A DNA stretch of 64,000 nucleotides from Fischerella muscicola PCC 7414 (lineage in GTDB: Bacteria > Cyanobacteriota > Cyanobacteriia > Cyanobacteriales > Nostocaceae), in the NCBI RefSeq assembly GCF_000317205.1, contig NZ_AJLK01000163.1:1-64000 (forward strand), in the 5' to 3' direction. The position numbers were made by a program, and so were the translations under genes. The notes beneath the pieces were generated by a model. That model saw only the letters and a program-made list of their open reading frames with translations. It searched no databases and was not told the origin of the DNA. The number at the start of each line of letters is the position of its first letter. Position 1 is the stretch's first letter. This document shows, one piece after another, positions 47,561 to 58,551 of this stretch.

Positions 47561-48148
47561 AATAATTCTCCTCTTTGTTTTCGTTTTATTTTTGTCAAAA
47601 AAGGTAGATTTAAAGAATCTATAGAGTTTGTTGAATACCCTCGATTCTGTGTCTAATTTACAAATTAAAAATTCTCTCAACCTCTTTCTAATAGAGGAGT
47701 TTGTTACATAAAAAACATGATTTTGCTTAGAAAAAATAATTCTGTAGTTAGAGTAACTGTCGAAAAAAATGATTCAATTTTAACAATTTTATTATTTATA
47801 AGTAAATTATTTTTATAGTTATGTATTTTATGTTTATCCTTAATAAACATCTATCAATAGGGGGAAAATACTTTCATAATTATCTAATAAAGCAATCTCA
47901 TCCATATATTTATAACTTGAAGACTTCTAACTTCATAAATTAGACTTTTATGAACTGTGTAGACTAATCAAAAGTGGATATAAAATAATTAAAACCCTAC
48001 TCAAAGTATTGGCTAGAGAACAACTATAGCAAAACCCCCGACTTCTACTGTTTGGGAAGCCACCCTCCAAGTGTCTACAAGAAGTCGGGGATCTAGTTGT
48101 TCACGAATGATTTAAGGAATGCTATAGCAATCACCAAGCAAAAACTAA
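47561..48148. other. A/T-rich spacer with palindromic module copy 2
   Basis: The 588 nt between the KGG gene and the DUF3177 gene hold no coding frame of note. The right part (48036-48126) is an inverted and enlarged copy of the 64-nt palindromic module. Confidence 0.6.
48036..48126. repeat. Palindromic module, copy 2 (inverted, long loop)
   Basis: CCCCGACTTCT (48036-48046) pairs with AGAAGTCGGGG (48080-48090) around a 33-nt loop. ATCTAGTTGTTCACGAATGA follows. Read on the other strand it matches the left flank and stem of the copy at 62807-62870, but the 5-10 nt loop is replaced by a longer one. Confidence 0.8.
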
Positions 48149-48745
48149 TTATTGTTGTGTAGCTGAACGTCCTTGTTTACCCAACTTAATTAAGACAAAA
48201 TAAATTAGGTAAAGTACATAAATTACTAGAGCGATAATGCCAAGAATGCCGAGAAACCCAGTACTCGTGTTGGGATGAAACCATTCTTTAAATCTTAAAG
48301 GTGCTTCAAACCAGACATGACAATTGGGATTGTTGCTAACATTTTCTGAAAAAGCACAACCCAAAAAAGGTATAAAGGCAAGCGAACCTAAAATACAATA
48401 GAAAGTTGTTGCCCAGCGCCAAGAAGTAAAAGTCAGCTTTAAGGGGCCGCTGGAATGATACTCAATTTCATCGTTAAGATCCACCCAGAACCACAGCGAA
48501 ATCGGTATTAGGATACGAGCCATAAATCCTGAGATAAAACTGACTGGATATTGGGCAATCATTAAATAAATTGTGATAGCTAAAAGACTTGATACTCGCC
48601 AGTAAATAGCCAGCAAGCGTTGCATCCCTTCGGCTTTTTGCACAAATGCCCAAATCAGCAGAATCAGGGGAATAACCACTGTAAATAGTACTGCCAGTCT
48701 ATAATCCATCCAGACGAAAGGGCGAAACCAAACTTCTTTTTCCAT
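48149..48745 (-). CDS. DUF3177-family membrane protein
   Basis: The 198-residue protein has four to five membrane segments (about 16-36, 48-66, 70-92, 110-130 and 163-188), with a WRVSSLLAITIYLMI core and a WFWVDLNDEIEYHSSGPL loop seen in cyanobacterial DUF3177 proteins. A loop with two cysteines (GCAFSENVSNNPNC) faces one side of the membrane. The function is unknown. It is a single gene. Confidence 0.85.
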   Translation of the reverse strand: MEKEVWFRPFVWMDYRLAVLFTVVIPLILLIWAFVQKAEGMQRLLAIYWRVSSLLAITIYLMIAQYPVSFISGFMARILIPISLWFWVDLNDEIEYHSSGPLKLTFTSWRWATTFYCILGSLAFIPFLGCAFSENVSNNPNCHVWFEAPLRFKEWFHPNTSTGFLGILGIIALVIYVLYLIYFVLIKLGKQGRSATQQ

Positions 48746-49564
48746 AGTATTTCCACGAGTTACAAATAATTTTACCCAGAGAATTTACAAGTAATAATTA
48801 ACCAAGAATCTTATAAATGATAGCTGATATAACAGTTATCAGTGATCAGTTACCAGTTATCAGTAAAGAGGGCATCTTTGCTTGAGTTTAAGTCCCCCAA
48901 CAATTGGTTGAAAGCGTTGATGGTGCTTATCTTATCCCCTCTATACGCCTTTTAAATGCTATGCTTAATTGCCTGAGGTTCATGAAGGCAGAAGGAAGAA
49001 GGCAGAGGTGATAAAGGAACCCATGCTTTTAAGCCTTTATACCTTCACTCTAAGAGTCTCAGTATAATCTTCTTTATATATTAAGTGGGCGGCCATCCCA
49101 CAATTTAAGTTCTCCTTTATACCTTTTAATACCTTATGTCCTCTGCCTTTTTTTGTGAGTAATGCTACATTAAATTTCTGTAACCTTTATCTAAATGGTT
49201 AACAATTATCAATTATTGATAATTAGATGTAAAGATTGCTATTAACATAAAAAACAAGTAACTAAAAGACCTGAAACTAAATATTTGCAACAAACACTGA
49301 TACCTCAAGGGAGAGTTGGAAACTGCCCCTGCTTGGTTAGATGTTTGATTCTTTCAAACTTTTTTGCATAAACTTTCAATGATTTTACACTTACTTCTCA
49401 TTAAGAAGTAAATGTAATTTACACCTTGTGTTAAGTATTTTATTTCAACTAGGACACAAGGAAGGCTAACCTTGTCTAAGCAAAAAAGCGAAAGTGCAAA
49501 TATTAGCAAATTGATCTTTAGTTACTTGCTGGTCAATGTTCAGTAAAATTTAGTAACTTGATTG
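48746..49564. other. Spacer between DUF3177 gene and cp12
   Basis: About 820 nt without a supported gene. TTATCAGTGATCAGTTACCAG repeats lie near 48835, and GGCAGAAGGAAGAAGGCAG near 48985. The rest is A/T-rich. The left end should contain the promoter of the DUF3177 gene. Confidence 0.55.
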
Positions 49565-49786
49565 TTAGTCGTCATAAACACGACATTCAGCTGCTTCGGG
49601 GTTATCATCACAATATTGCTCAAAAGCAGTTTTTTGCTTGGCTTGCTTTTGGTGCGAAGCTTCAGCTTGTAATTCTTCTACTGCATCCCAAGCAGCAGCA
49701 CATTCAGCAGAATTGCTACCTGAGGTGTCACAAACAGCGCGGGCTTCTTCTACTTCTTGTTGGATTCTGTTTTGGATGTCTGTCAT
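49565..49786 (-). CDS. cp12: Calvin-cycle regulator CP12
   Basis: The 73-residue protein has the paired cysteines near residues 19 and 29 (AVCDTSGSNSAECAAAWDAV) and the C-terminal signature YCDDNPEAAECRVYDD. Oxidised CP12 wraps GAPDH and phosphoribulokinase into an inactive complex in the dark, and reduction in light frees them. Length and cysteine spacing are canonical. It is a single gene transcribed away from the FIST gene. Confidence 0.97.
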   Translation of the reverse strand: MTDIQNRIQQEVEEARAVCDTSGSNSAECAAAWDAVEELQAEASHQKQAKQKTAFEQYCDDNPEAAECRVYDD

Positions 49787-50152
49787 AGTTCTAATCTTGC
49801 TGTGTGTTTTTAATACCAGTATAGAAAAAGTACAGAAAGGGCATTTTTTGCACTATTCCACACTATTCTAGCCATTTAGCTGTCACTTTAGTACTCATGG
49901 ATTGTTACTTGATTCCAAAGTACAGCTAATAACAGGACGTAGTCTGTTATAACCTTTTTCTTTTAAGATTTTACTAAGCATATAGTTTGAAGATTATACA
50001 ATTATCTTTAGATAGATGTAATGGTAATAGCTACCCTAAGTTTCTAAAATTTTATCAAGGGCTAAATTCACCTGATTTTGGGATGCAATTTCATGTTTTC
50101 CAAGATAAAAAATAAAAAACTACTAGCCGGATTATAGAAAAGCGTAAAATTC
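49787..50152. promoter_or_regulatory. Divergent cp12-FIST promoter region
   Basis: This 366-nt A/T-rich region lies between divergent genes and must hold both promoters. No repeat module or clear operator was recognised. Confidence 0.45.
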
Positions 50153-51364
50153 ATGGCAGACCAAATGCAGTGGGCAAATGCCCTGTCAACCCGACCCTCT
50201 TTAGAAGCAGCTGTTGCAGATGTGGTACAACGCACAACTTCTTCCTTATCAGCACCTGCGGATTTAGGGCTGGTGTTCATTTCGTCTGCTTTTACAAGTG
50301 AATATTCTCGAGTGTTACCTCTGCTGGCAGAGAAACTTTCAGTACCTGTGCTGATCGGCTGTAGTGGTGGCGGCGTGATTGGTACTAGTTTGGCTGGACA
50401 AACTCAAGAATTGGAAGCAGAACCTGCCTTAAGCCTGAGTTTGGCTCATCTGCCAGGAGTTGATGTCAAGGCTTTTCATGTTGTTGCCGAACAATTACCT
50501 GACTTAGATGGGCCACCAAACGCTTGGATCGATTTGATTGGTGTGCCATCTTCACCAACACCCCATTTCATTTTGCTGTCTGCTTCCTTCTCGTCTGGTA
50601 TCAACGATTTGTTACAGGGATTAGATTATGCTTATCCAGGTTCTATGAAAGTCGGTGGTCAAGCCAGTAGTGGTGTAATGGGTGGCCGAATTGCGCTTTT
50701 TTGTAATGGTCGCTTGTATGAAGAAGGAACGGTTGGGGTGGCGTTGAGTGGCAATATTGTTTTAGAAACAATAGTAGCTCAAGGATGCCGACCGATTGGT
50801 CAGCCATACCAAGTTACCAGAGGCGATCGCAATATCATTTTGGAACTAGACGAGCAAGCACCACTGTTGGTACTACGAGATTTAATTGCTAGCCTGAGCG
50901 AAGAAGACCGAACACTAGCCCAAAATTCTCTATTTGTCGGTCTGGCTATGGATGAATTTAAGCCTTGTCTGCAACAAGGAGACTTTTTAATCCGCGATAT
51001 TTTGGGAGTAGACCCCGCAGGAGGAGCGATCGCGATTGGTGATTACGTTCGTCCCGGACAACGCCTGCAATTCCATCTACGAGATGCTGAAGCCTCGGCA
51101 GAAGACTTAGAATTTCTGCTAGAGCGGTATCAAAAAGAACAACAATCCCAACCAGCTGCTGTTGGTGCATTAATGTTTTCCTGTCTGGGGCGAGGTGCGG
51201 GACTATATGGCAAGCCAAATTTTGATTCCCAGCTATTTCAGCGCTACCTCAATAATATTCCCTTGGGGGGCTTTTTCTGTGGTGGCGAAATCGGCCCTGT
51301 TGGTGGTAGTACGTTTTTACATGGTTACACTTCTGTATTTGGGATTTGTCGGGCGGTAGGGTAA
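50153..51364 (+). CDS. FIST N- and C-domain sensory protein
   Basis: The 403-residue soluble protein has the FIST N-domain (about 25-230; GLVFISSAFTSEYS, VPVLIGCSGGGVIG) and the FIST_C domain (about 235-390; LGRGAGLYGKPNFDSQLFQ, GGFFCGGEIGPVGG). FIST domains are proposed small-ligand sensors, often for amino acids, linked to signal transduction. No kinase is fused. It is followed by a repeat spacer and a convergent phosphoesterase gene. Confidence 0.92.
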   Translation: MADQMQWANALSTRPSLEAAVADVVQRTTSSLSAPADLGLVFISSAFTSEYSRVLPLLAEKLSVPVLIGCSGGGVIGTSLAGQTQELEAEPALSLSLAHLPGVDVKAFHVVAEQLPDLDGPPNAWIDLIGVPSSPTPHFILLSASFSSGINDLLQGLDYAYPGSMKVGGQASSGVMGGRIALFCNGRLYEEGTVGVALSGNIVLETIVAQGCRPIGQPYQVTRGDRNIILELDEQAPLLVLRDLIASLSEEDRTLAQNSLFVGLAMDEFKPCLQQGDFLIRDILGVDPAGGAIAIGDYVRPGQRLQFHLRDAEASAEDLEFLLERYQKEQQSQPAAVGALMFSCLGRGAGLYGKPNFDSQLFQRYLNNIPLGGFFCGGEIGPVGGSTFLHGYTSVFGICRAVG

Positions 51365-51711
51365 TGGGGATCGGGGATCGGGGACAAGGGGGACGACTTG
51401 GAGGACAAACCAGACAAGGGAGAGTATGAGGAGTGTGGAAAGTGTGGGGAGTGTGGGGAAAGAATGACTAATGACAATTGACAATTGACCATTGACCACT
51501 AACCACTAACCCTACCCTTACCTTAAGCCACTACCCTGCCTTAAGCCGCTACGCGTCTACGTGTCTACGGGTTCGTCAGTCGCTCATGGGGGACTCACCG
51601 GCCCCCACGACCGACAGGGAGGAGCCAGTGCGGTGGACGGGTTTCCCGGCATAAAGCACCTGGCGTTGGGGATTGGGGGAGGGATCCCCCTTGGGGCGCG
51701 CTGACTCACCA
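51365..51711. repeat. Mosaic spacer with two fused modules
   Basis: After C/G-rich and GAGTGTGG runs comes the 104-nt module (51505-51608, same orientation as 30773-30876). Overlapping its end by 16 nt is the reverse copy of the 82-nt module (51593-51674, matching 48-129). This is the clearest example in the window of modules joined head to tail. Confidence 0.92.
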
Positions 51712-52818
51712 CTAACCACTAACCAATAGCGTACTGTGATTATCAATTAGCGTGGGTGTGCCACAAGTGGCGATCGCACCGTATTTCTCAAAGTAACGAC
51801 CTACTTCTGGCGGAAAATGGGAACAGTCAAATAATGCATCTCCATTGGCAACGTTAGCCCAAAAGTCTCGCAGAGTAGGGGCTAGTTCTTGAGCCTGCTC
51901 TAACGGTAGGCTTAAAGGAGGTAGGGTCAAAAATCTAACTATAAAGGGAAAACTGCGATCGCCCATCCATTTGCGTGAACTGTGTTGCAAATTAGGGAAA
52001 TTGGGAACTGACTCTACTCGATAGGATAACATCTGCAACCATTGCCTACCGTAATGATCGTGGCGAAACTCCAGTACTCTATAGGGATGGGGATAGCTGA
52101 CTAAAGAACCAGTAGTAATATCGTATATTCCCTGAGAGTATGCTACATCCTGAACATGCAAATGTCCTGTGAATACTAACCTCACTCCGTAGCGACGCAA
52201 TAAGGGTAATAATTCCCCAGCATTTTCTAACATATAGCGGTTGGCCATTGGGTGGCGTGATTGATTAGGCAAGTGTTCCACTACATTGTGGTGTATCATC
52301 ACTAGCACTAATTCATCACCAGTTGAGGCTAGCACTTCTTCTAACCATCGCAGTTGTTTAATATCTAAACGTCCTATTTGCTCTCCCTTGTCGTTAAACA
52401 AGTTAGAATTTAGACCAATTAATCTAACTCCTGGTAAAATCTGACAGGTATAGTAAGATTTTTCTGGATCTTTGTAACCGAATTTACGATAGTAATAAGG
52501 GAAATCTGCAAATGCAATTGATTGCTCATTAGCCCTTAATACAGGAACATCATGATTACCAGGAACGACGTAGGCAGGAAAAGGTAACTTTGCTAAACGT
52601 TGTGCCAACCAAGCATGGTTTTCTGGTTCACCGTGCTGAGTTAAATCTCCGGGTAGTAAAAGAAAATCTAAATCTAGTTGTGTTAAATGCTCTAATACAC
52701 TTTCAAATGCAGAAACACTAACTTCCACCAAATGAAAACGGCTGGGGTGATTCCAGATTGTATGGGGCAGGGCAATATGTAAGTCGCTGACTACGGCAAA
52801 GCGAAAATTGGGAATCAT
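51712..52818 (-). CDS. Calcineurin-like metallophosphoesterase
   Basis: The 368-residue protein has the metal-binding motifs in order: VVSDLHIA (near 9), LPGDLTQHGEPENH (near 54), VPGNHDVP (near 84), VMIHHN (near 173) and FTGHLHVQD (near 217). The C-terminal ~120 residues are a family-specific extension. The substrate is unknown; cyclic nucleotides or phosphate esters are possible. The stop lies inside a CCACTAACCACTAACC spacer repeat, so the last few codons may be repeat-derived. Confidence 0.92.
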   Translation of the reverse strand: MIPNFRFAVVSDLHIALPHTIWNHPSRFHLVEVSVSAFESVLEHLTQLDLDFLLLPGDLTQHGEPENHAWLAQRLAKLPFPAYVVPGNHDVPVLRANEQSIAFADFPYYYRKFGYKDPEKSYYTCQILPGVRLIGLNSNLFNDKGEQIGRLDIKQLRWLEEVLASTGDELVLVMIHHNVVEHLPNQSRHPMANRYMLENAGELLPLLRRYGVRLVFTGHLHVQDVAYSQGIYDITTGSLVSYPHPYRVLEFRHDHYGRQWLQMLSYRVESVPNFPNLQHSSRKWMGDRSFPFIVRFLTLPPLSLPLEQAQELAPTLRDFWANVANGDALFDCSHFPPEVGRYFEKYGAIATCGTPTLIDNHSTLLVSG

Positions 52819-53235
52819 TGAAGTAAAGACTATTTTAAAAACAACGTCTAAAAAATCCTTTTAAAAAGAGTATAACCTCTGATTTATAGACATGTGTAGC
52901 AATGATCCCGCTTAATATTTGTATACATTTAAAAGTTGTTGGTTGTTGATTTTTGGTTGTTGATTTTTGGTTGTTGGTTGTTGATTGTTGGTTGTTGGTT
53001 GGAAAAAGATAGTGAGGATTAAGTCAAAAAGCAAAAAAAATTATAAAAGATTGTATTATTATTAATATCTTAAGTTCATGCATCATACAAAAGAGTGAGT
53101 TTGTGCCAAGATAAATATTTATAATGGTTAAAATAAAACAAGATTGATACAAATTACGACAAAAGCAAAAAACTATATTATTAATAACCATCAACCACCA
53201 ACAGCCAACCACCAACCAATAAGGAGAATCATTTT
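52819..53235. repeat. Spacer before trmB
   Basis: GTTGTTG/TTTTTGGTTG heptamers lie at about 52935-53002, and CCACCAACAGCCAACCACCA just before trmB. Between them is A/T-rich sequence. The 63-codon minus-strand frame here is not convincing. AAGGAG at 53221-53226 is the trmB binding site. Confidence 0.7.
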
Positions 53236-53880
53236 TTGGTACGCGTTCGAGTCCGTCAGCACGTCAACCCACTAGCACAAAAGTATCAAACACCAGCTAA
53301 TCCTCTAGACTGGGAAAAAGTTTATACAAAGCCAAACCAACCACTGCACTTAGATATTGGTTGTGCAAGAGGACGATTTTTATTGCAAATGGCCCAGATA
53401 GAACCAAATTGGAATTTTCTGGGTTTAGAAATTCGCCAACCTTTAGTAGATGAAGCAAATAGACTTCGGGATGAGTTAGAACTGCAAAATTTGTACTATT
53501 TATTTTGTAACGTCAATAATTCCTTGCGATCGCTTTTATCAACTTTTCCCCCAGGAACATTACAACGTGTCAGTATTCAATTTCCCGATCCTTGGTTTAA
53601 AAATCGTCATGCGAAACGGCGGGTGGTACAACCAGAATTAGTTGCAGAACTATCAGATTATCTAATTCCAGGGGGGATTGTATTTTTACAATCCGATGTA
53701 GAATTTGTCGCGATAGAAATGTGCGATCGCTTTGCTGCTCATCCTAGTTTTCAAAGAGAAGGTTCGGGAGAATGGTTAGCAGAAAATCCCCTCCCAGTTT
53801 CTACAGAAAGGGAAATAGCTACTCAAAAAAAAGGTGAACCTGTTTATCGTGCCGTGTTTGAAAGAGTATGTAATCAGTAA
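53236..53880 (+). CDS. trmB: tRNA (guanine-N7-)-methyltransferase
   Basis: The start is TTG, fixed by AAGGAG 9 nt upstream (53221-53226). The 214-residue enzyme methylates G46 in the tRNA variable loop. The SAM motif [15 protein letters not shown] (near 40) and the tRNA/catalytic motif [17 protein letters not shown] (near 120) are clear. Length is normal. A weak TTG start suggests modest translation. Confidence 0.96.
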   Translation: MVRVRVRQHVNPLAQKYQTPANPLDWEKVYTKPNQPLHLDIGCARGRFLLQMAQIEPNWNFLGLEIRQPLVDEANRLRDELELQNLYYLFCNVNNSLRSLLSTFPPGTLQRVSIQFPDPWFKNRHAKRRVVQPELVAELSDYLIPGGIVFLQSDVEFVAIEMCDRFAAHPSFQREGSGEWLAENPLPVSTEREIATQKKGEPVYRAVFERVCNQ

Positions 53881-54065
53881 TCATTTATTAGTTAACGAAC
53901 TAAGGAACTTCCAAATAAAAATCTCCATCAGACGGACGCACCAACTCTTTCTCATTTCTCTGTGTTCTCTGCGGTTTATTTTTATTTATTGGAAATCCCT
54001 TATTGGTTATTTAAAAATATTATGCTAGCGATTAGACTTGATTTTAGTCAGTAGGTATGTACTGA

Positions 54066-55241
54066 TTAACCTTTAATCAACGGTAGTGTCACCGTAAACG
54101 TTGTACCCACTCCCACTTCACTATTAACTGTAATATCGCCTCCATGCGCCTCCAGACACTTTTTCACAATTGCCAAACCCAAACCAGTACCAGGAATTGA
54201 GCCAACATTATTAGCACGATAGAAGGGTTGAAAAAGTTGTTTTTGATCTTCTAAAGGAATACCAATACCTTCATCTTTAATATTGAAAATTACAGTTTGA
54301 TTTTTAAACCTTAATTCAAAATAAACAATACTATCTGGATACGAATATTTAATAGCATTACTAAGTAAATTTCCTAAAATATGCCGCAATAAATTCTCAT
54401 CGCTCAATATTTCAGTTGGTTGTCCAGTAGTTGTAAATACAACTGTAATATGTTTATCGACAGCAATTAATTGGGCATCTTCAACTAATTGATGACAAAA
54501 ATCTTGTAAATTCAGTAAAGTAAATTCCTGCTCAAGTCTACCGGAATCAGCTTTACCCAATAGGGAAGCCTCATCCAATAGTTGTGTCATATTTTTAATG
54601 GCAGAACGAATAAGTTTGTAATGATTCAGCTTTTTTTCTGTAGATAGTTTGTCACCACTGTTTTGTAGCAAACCCGCCGCCAATAAAATGGTATTTAAAG
54701 GATTGCGGATGTCGTGGGAAAGCATAGAAACAAATTCGGATTTAAACTGATTGAGTTGTTGGGCTTTGATTAACTCTGCTGTTCTTTCTTCTACCCGCAT
54801 TTCTAAGGCATGATTGATTGCGCGTAATGATTCTAAAGTATGCTTGCGCTCGATCGCATATCTTAAAGCACGAATCAGTACTTCTACATTCACCTGTCGC
54901 TTGACTAGATAATCTTGCGCTCCCTGGCGTACTGCTTCTATGGCAAGTTCATCATCGTTGGTATTTGTTAATACTACAATTGGTACAGTAGGAGCTTGGC
55001 TAATCAACGGTGGAAGTGAGGTTAATCCTTCACTATCTGGTAAAGTCAAATCCAACAGAATTACATCAAAATCACAGCTTATCTCATTACAATTACTGAG
55101 TAAGGACAAAGCATCTCCCAATCTCTTGACGTTGAGAAGAGTAAATTCATGAGACTGGGCTTGCTTCAGAAACTCTTGTAACAATCTAGCTTCCGCCAAA
55201 TTGTCCTCAATCAATAAAATTTTGATTGAGCTTGCAATCAT
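54066..55241 (-). CDS. Receiver-histidine kinase hybrid
   Basis: From ATG 55241 the product has 391 residues; the longest frame begins 21 codons earlier inside a C-rich repeat. An N-terminal receiver domain (about 5-125; Asp in ILLDLTLPDSEG, Lys in YLVKRQ) is followed by a coiled coil, a HisKA domain with LSHDIRNPL (near 170), and a HATPase domain with GNLLSNAIKY and GTGLGLAIVKK. It probably takes phosphate or conformational input from a partner and passes it on. It is third in a light-signalling operon behind the phytochrome and an Rcp1-like regulator. Confidence 0.9.
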   Translation of the reverse strand: MIASSIKILLIEDNLAEARLLQEFLKQAQSHEFTLLNVKRLGDALSLLSNCNEISCDFDVILLDLTLPDSEGLTSLPPLISQAPTVPIVVLTNTNDDELAIEAVRQGAQDYLVKRQVNVEVLIRALRYAIERKHTLESLRAINHALEMRVEERTAELIKAQQLNQFKSEFVSMLSHDIRNPLNTILLAAGLLQNSGDKLSTEKKLNHYKLIRSAIKNMTQLLDEASLLGKADSGRLEQEFTLLNLQDFCHQLVEDAQLIAVDKHITVVFTTTGQPTEILSDENLLRHILGNLLSNAIKYSYPDSIVYFELRFKNQTVIFNIKDEGIGIPLEDQKQLFQPFYRANNVGSIPGTGLGLAIVKKCLEAHGGDITVNSEVGVGTTFTVTLPLIKG

Positions 55242-55347
55242 AGTGTGGTTTGGGAATTGGGTATAAGGGATAGGGGATAAGGAGATGGGAGACAAGGGGG
55301 ACAAGGAAGAATTTCTCTTTTATCTTTCTTCCAATTCCCGATCTCTT

Positions 55348-55794
55348 TTACTCTGACGGCAAAGTGACAGTAGACAACCAAAAGTCTTCTATACCTTTGA
55401 CGATTTGGAATAGTTGACTGAGGTTGCGGGATTTGGTGATGTAGCAATTCACATGCAAGTCATAGCTATGGAAGATATCTTCCTCGTTGTGGGAAGTTGT
55501 CAGCACGACTACAGGGATGCGTTTCAGCTTGGGATCAGTTTTAATTTCAGCCAGAACTTCTCTACCATCTTTTTTGGGGAGATTCAAATCTAAGAGGATC
55601 AAATCAGGGCGGGGTGCATCAGCGTACTCGCCCTCTTGGCGCAAATAAGCCATAGCATCCATACCATCCCTGACAGTAATTACCTGGTGCGGTATCATGC
55701 TATTTTTCAAAGCTTCTTGAATGAGACGGATATCGGCTTTATTATCTTCGACCAAAAATATGGTTCTGTGCTTTTCGTCCGTTTCTGCGCTCAC
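55348..55794 (-). CDS. Rcp1-like response regulator of the phytochrome
   Basis: GTG 55794 is chosen because GGGAGGA lies about 8 nt upstream. The 148-residue protein is a lone receiver domain: acidic pocket VEDNKAD, phosphorylation Asp in [13 protein letters not shown] (near 68), and Thr/Lys in VVLTTS and YITKS. The C-terminal part ([19 protein letters not shown]) is typical of Rcp1, the output partner of cyanobacterial phytochromes. The gene overlaps the phytochrome gene's 3' end by 53 nt, implying coupled translation. No output domain is present. Confidence 0.93.
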   Translation of the reverse strand: MSAETDEKHRTIFLVEDNKADIRLIQEALKNSMIPHQVITVRDGMDAMAYLRQEGEYADAPRPDLILLDLNLPKKDGREVLAEIKTDPKLKRIPVVVLTTSHNEEDIFHSYDLHVNCYITKSRNLSQLFQIVKGIEDFWLSTVTLPSE

Positions 55795-58045
55795 GATCGC
55801 GTCCTCCCACGGGAATAGTAAAGTAGAATGTTGCACCCTCACCAAGTTTTGATTCTACCCAGATACGTCCCCGATGACACTCGATAATTTTTTTACAGAT
55901 AGCTAGTCCCATACCAGTACCTGGGTACTCATCCCGCGTATGCAGGCGTTGAAAGATAACAAAAATGCGATCGCGGAACTGTGGATCAATACCAATACCG
56001 TTATCCCGTACTGAAAATAGCCATTCGTCCTCTAAGCGAGAAGCACCGATATGAATTTCTGGCGCTTTGTCGCTGCGGAACTTGATAGCATTCCCAATCA
56101 AATTTTGGAACAATTGCATCAACTGAGTACCATCAGCCATGATGGTTGGTAACTGATCATGGGTAATAACGGCACCTGTTTCGCTGATGCGTTTCCGCAA
56201 ATTAGTTAAAGCGCGTTCTAAAGCTGTTTCTACATTCGTCAGTTCAAATTCTATTGCCTGCATATCTACTTTCGAGTATGCTAGCACATCATCAATTAAC
56301 GTCTGCATCAAGCTAACTCCCTCGACAGCAAAAGTAATAAACTCTTTTGCATCTTCGTCGAGTAATTGCTCATAGCGCATCTCCAGCAATTGCACGTAGT
56401 TTGCTACCTGATTCAGCGGTTCTTGCAAATCATGGGAAGCAACATAGGCAAACTTTTTCAATTCCGCGTTGGAAAGTTCTAAATCATGTGCCAACTGTGC
56501 TAATTCATCAGCTTGGCGCAGTACAATATTGACGATTGCTTTGCGCAATTCCAATGCTGCTTTCACTTCCACAGCTTGCCAACGTAGAGAAGTTAAGCGA
56601 ACCGTTTCTTTCCACAATTCAAAAGATTTACGCGGACACAAGCGCGTATTTCCGTCGGAAGTATTCACCTCAAATGCCCGATTTGGATCACCACCCCAAT
56701 TAACAGTTTGAATGACTTCAGGGCGGAACCACAACACATAATTCTGTTTAGAAATTGGAATTGCTAGTAAACCGCTAGCCACATTTTTAAAGTTTTGGGC
56801 ATCTGGATAAAGACGTGGCAGAGAATCGGTATAGAATACTTCTTCTTCTACATTATTTTTTAGCCATTGGACTAAAAAATTCAAATCTTCTTCTTTGGGA
56901 GTTTCACCTATTAAAGTATAATTACCACCAAAACAGATTGCTGCACCTTGGGCATTGGTTAAATCTAGTAAATTTGGTTGATGTTTAACTAATCCATCAA
57001 TAAAATTTTCTTCTTGGGACATATATTCAACCAATGCTGATTGGATATACGTCAGCCGCATCCTGTAGTCATAATCTTCAGTTTCTTCTCGGTCTGCAAG
57101 TTCTGAAAATATCACTCTTCCCAAGAATTCGCAAGCTTTCCGCATCTCATAAGAGACGTATTTAGGCGTTTGGTGATGACAAGCAATTAATCCCCAAAGT
57201 TTGCCTTCTTTAATTAAAGAAATAGTCAAAGAAGCACCAACGCCCATATTATGCAAGTATTCAATATGGCATGAATAGGGACTTCTCAGAATAGAATTCG
57301 TTAAATCTGGGCGACGCTGACTCAGGGGATTAATAGCAGGGAAAATTTCTACAGACTCAGCATGAGTATCTGGAATGATCCTAATCCAATTAGAAGCAAA
57401 TAATTTTCTTGCTGGTCTAGGGATATCCGACTCTGGATAATGTAAACCCAGATAAGATTCCATAGTTTCTAATTTTTCTTCAGCAATGACAGAACCATGC
57501 CCATCATCATCAAATTTATATAACATCACTCGGTCAAATCCTGTGACTTTTCGGACTTCTTGCACAAGAATTTGACAGAAATCGTGGAGATTCCCCGTTT
57601 CTTCTAATTTATTAATAGAAGCTCTTGCTAAATGATAGAAACTTAAAAATGGAATATTTTCTTGAGAAAAAGCAAGTTCTAATTCCAAAATCAAAAATCC
57701 ATCTGCATTGCGGTGGAATATGCCGTCAAATACTATATACTCATCACCCTTAACTCTTGCCCAAATTTTTGTGGGATTGATCATGTCTAGACTTTCTTGT
57801 AAAAGTCCAGCTTTAATTTTCTCCATTTGAAAGGGATCGAGTAAATCTTCTAATTTTTTTTGCAGCATATTTTCGGGAGTTATCCCAAAAACATCGTAGG
57901 TATTACTGCTGACTTGTAAGATATTTAACTCTGGTTCTTCTAAAACCAGAAGCACTCCGTGGGGTTGAATTTGACTAATAGTATGAATTGATGGTTCTTT
58001 TAAGCTTGTTAAGTTTAAACTTTGCAATTCAAATTCCATTACCAT
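55742..58045 (-). CDS. Cph1-type phytochrome histidine kinase
   Basis: GGAGGAG lies just upstream of GTG-ATG-GTA-ATG; ATG 58045 is used (767 residues). Domains: PAS (about 15-125), GAF (about 140-320), PHY (about 330-510), HisKA with [11 protein letters not shown] (near 535) and HATPase (to 750). The GAF domain has YPESDIP and the bilin-binding cysteine in [10 protein letters not shown] at about residue 259, the position known from Synechocystis Cph1. There is no N-terminal Cys of the bacteriophytochrome kind. It should therefore bind phycocyanobilin and switch between red and far-red states. It leads the operon with an Rcp1-like regulator. Confidence 0.94.
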   Translation of the reverse strand: MVMEFELQSLNLTSLKEPSIHTISQIQPHGVLLVLEEPELNILQVSSNTYDVFGITPENMLQKKLEDLLDPFQMEKIKAGLLQESLDMINPTKIWARVKGDEYIVFDGIFHRNADGFLILELELAFSQENIPFLSFYHLARASINKLEETGNLHDFCQILVQEVRKVTGFDRVMLYKFDDDGHGSVIAEEKLETMESYLGLHYPESDIPRPARKLFASNWIRIIPDTHAESVEIFPAINPLSQRRPDLTNSILRSPYSCHIEYLHNMGVGASLTISLIKEGKLWGLIACHHQTPKYVSYEMRKACEFLGRVIFSELADREETEDYDYRMRLTYIQSALVEYMSQEENFIDGLVKHQPNLLDLTNAQGAAICFGGNYTLIGETPKEEDLNFLVQWLKNNVEEEVFYTDSLPRLYPDAQNFKNVASGLLAIPISKQNYVLWFRPEVIQTVNWGGDPNRAFEVNTSDGNTRLCPRKSFELWKETVRLTSLRWQAVEVKAALELRKAIVNIVLRQADELAQLAHDLELSNAELKKFAYVASHDLQEPLNQVANYVQLLEMRYEQLLDEDAKEFITFAVEGVSLMQTLIDDVLAYSKVDMQAIEFELTNVETALERALTNLRKRISETGAVITHDQLPTIMADGTQLMQLFQNLIGNAIKFRSDKAPEIHIGASRLEDEWLFSVRDNGIGIDPQFRDRIFVIFQRLHTRDEYPGTGMGLAICKKIIECHRGRIWVESKLGEGATFYFTIPVGGRDRERRNGRKAQNHIFGRR

Positions 58046-58048
58046 CAC

Positions 58049-58551
58049 GCTCCTCCTCTTTCCTTGCGGATCATCAAATATTTAACGATTAGGTTTAGCA
58101 TTCTAACTAGATTAACTTTTGTAACTTATCTTTTAATCGCAGTTATAGTTAGAGCCAGAAAACAGGATGAAAATCTTCCTAAATTTATCAAAACAGAAAA
58201 TTTTGCCTGAAAGATAGACTTTTGATTTCCTGATCTGCTTTTGCAGTACTTCCCAATCACATTGCGTTCTCAGTCTAACAAACAGAACAAAAGTATTTAG
58301 CTAAAAAAGATTAAAAGTAGTTAATCCTTACACCTATAAAATATGTATCTTGATTAAGATGTAGAAAGTTTTATTTTTATTCTTGATTATTTATTACATG
58401 TATTTGAAATACTTACTCTAGAGGTGTAGTAACAAAAAATCTAAACACAAATGCATATAGATAAAACATCTGTGTTTATCTGTGTGCATCGGTGTTCGTT
58501 ATAATCACAAACTATTGGGTATAGCCACAATATCACCCGCAATTTACTTGT
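58049..58551. other. Phytochrome upstream region
   Basis: This A/T-rich 503-nt region includes the phytochrome promoter. Near 58455-58505 there is a CTGTGTTTATCTGTGTGCATCGG run that is an inverted relative of the sequence at 18190-18225. No gene is seen. Confidence 0.5.
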
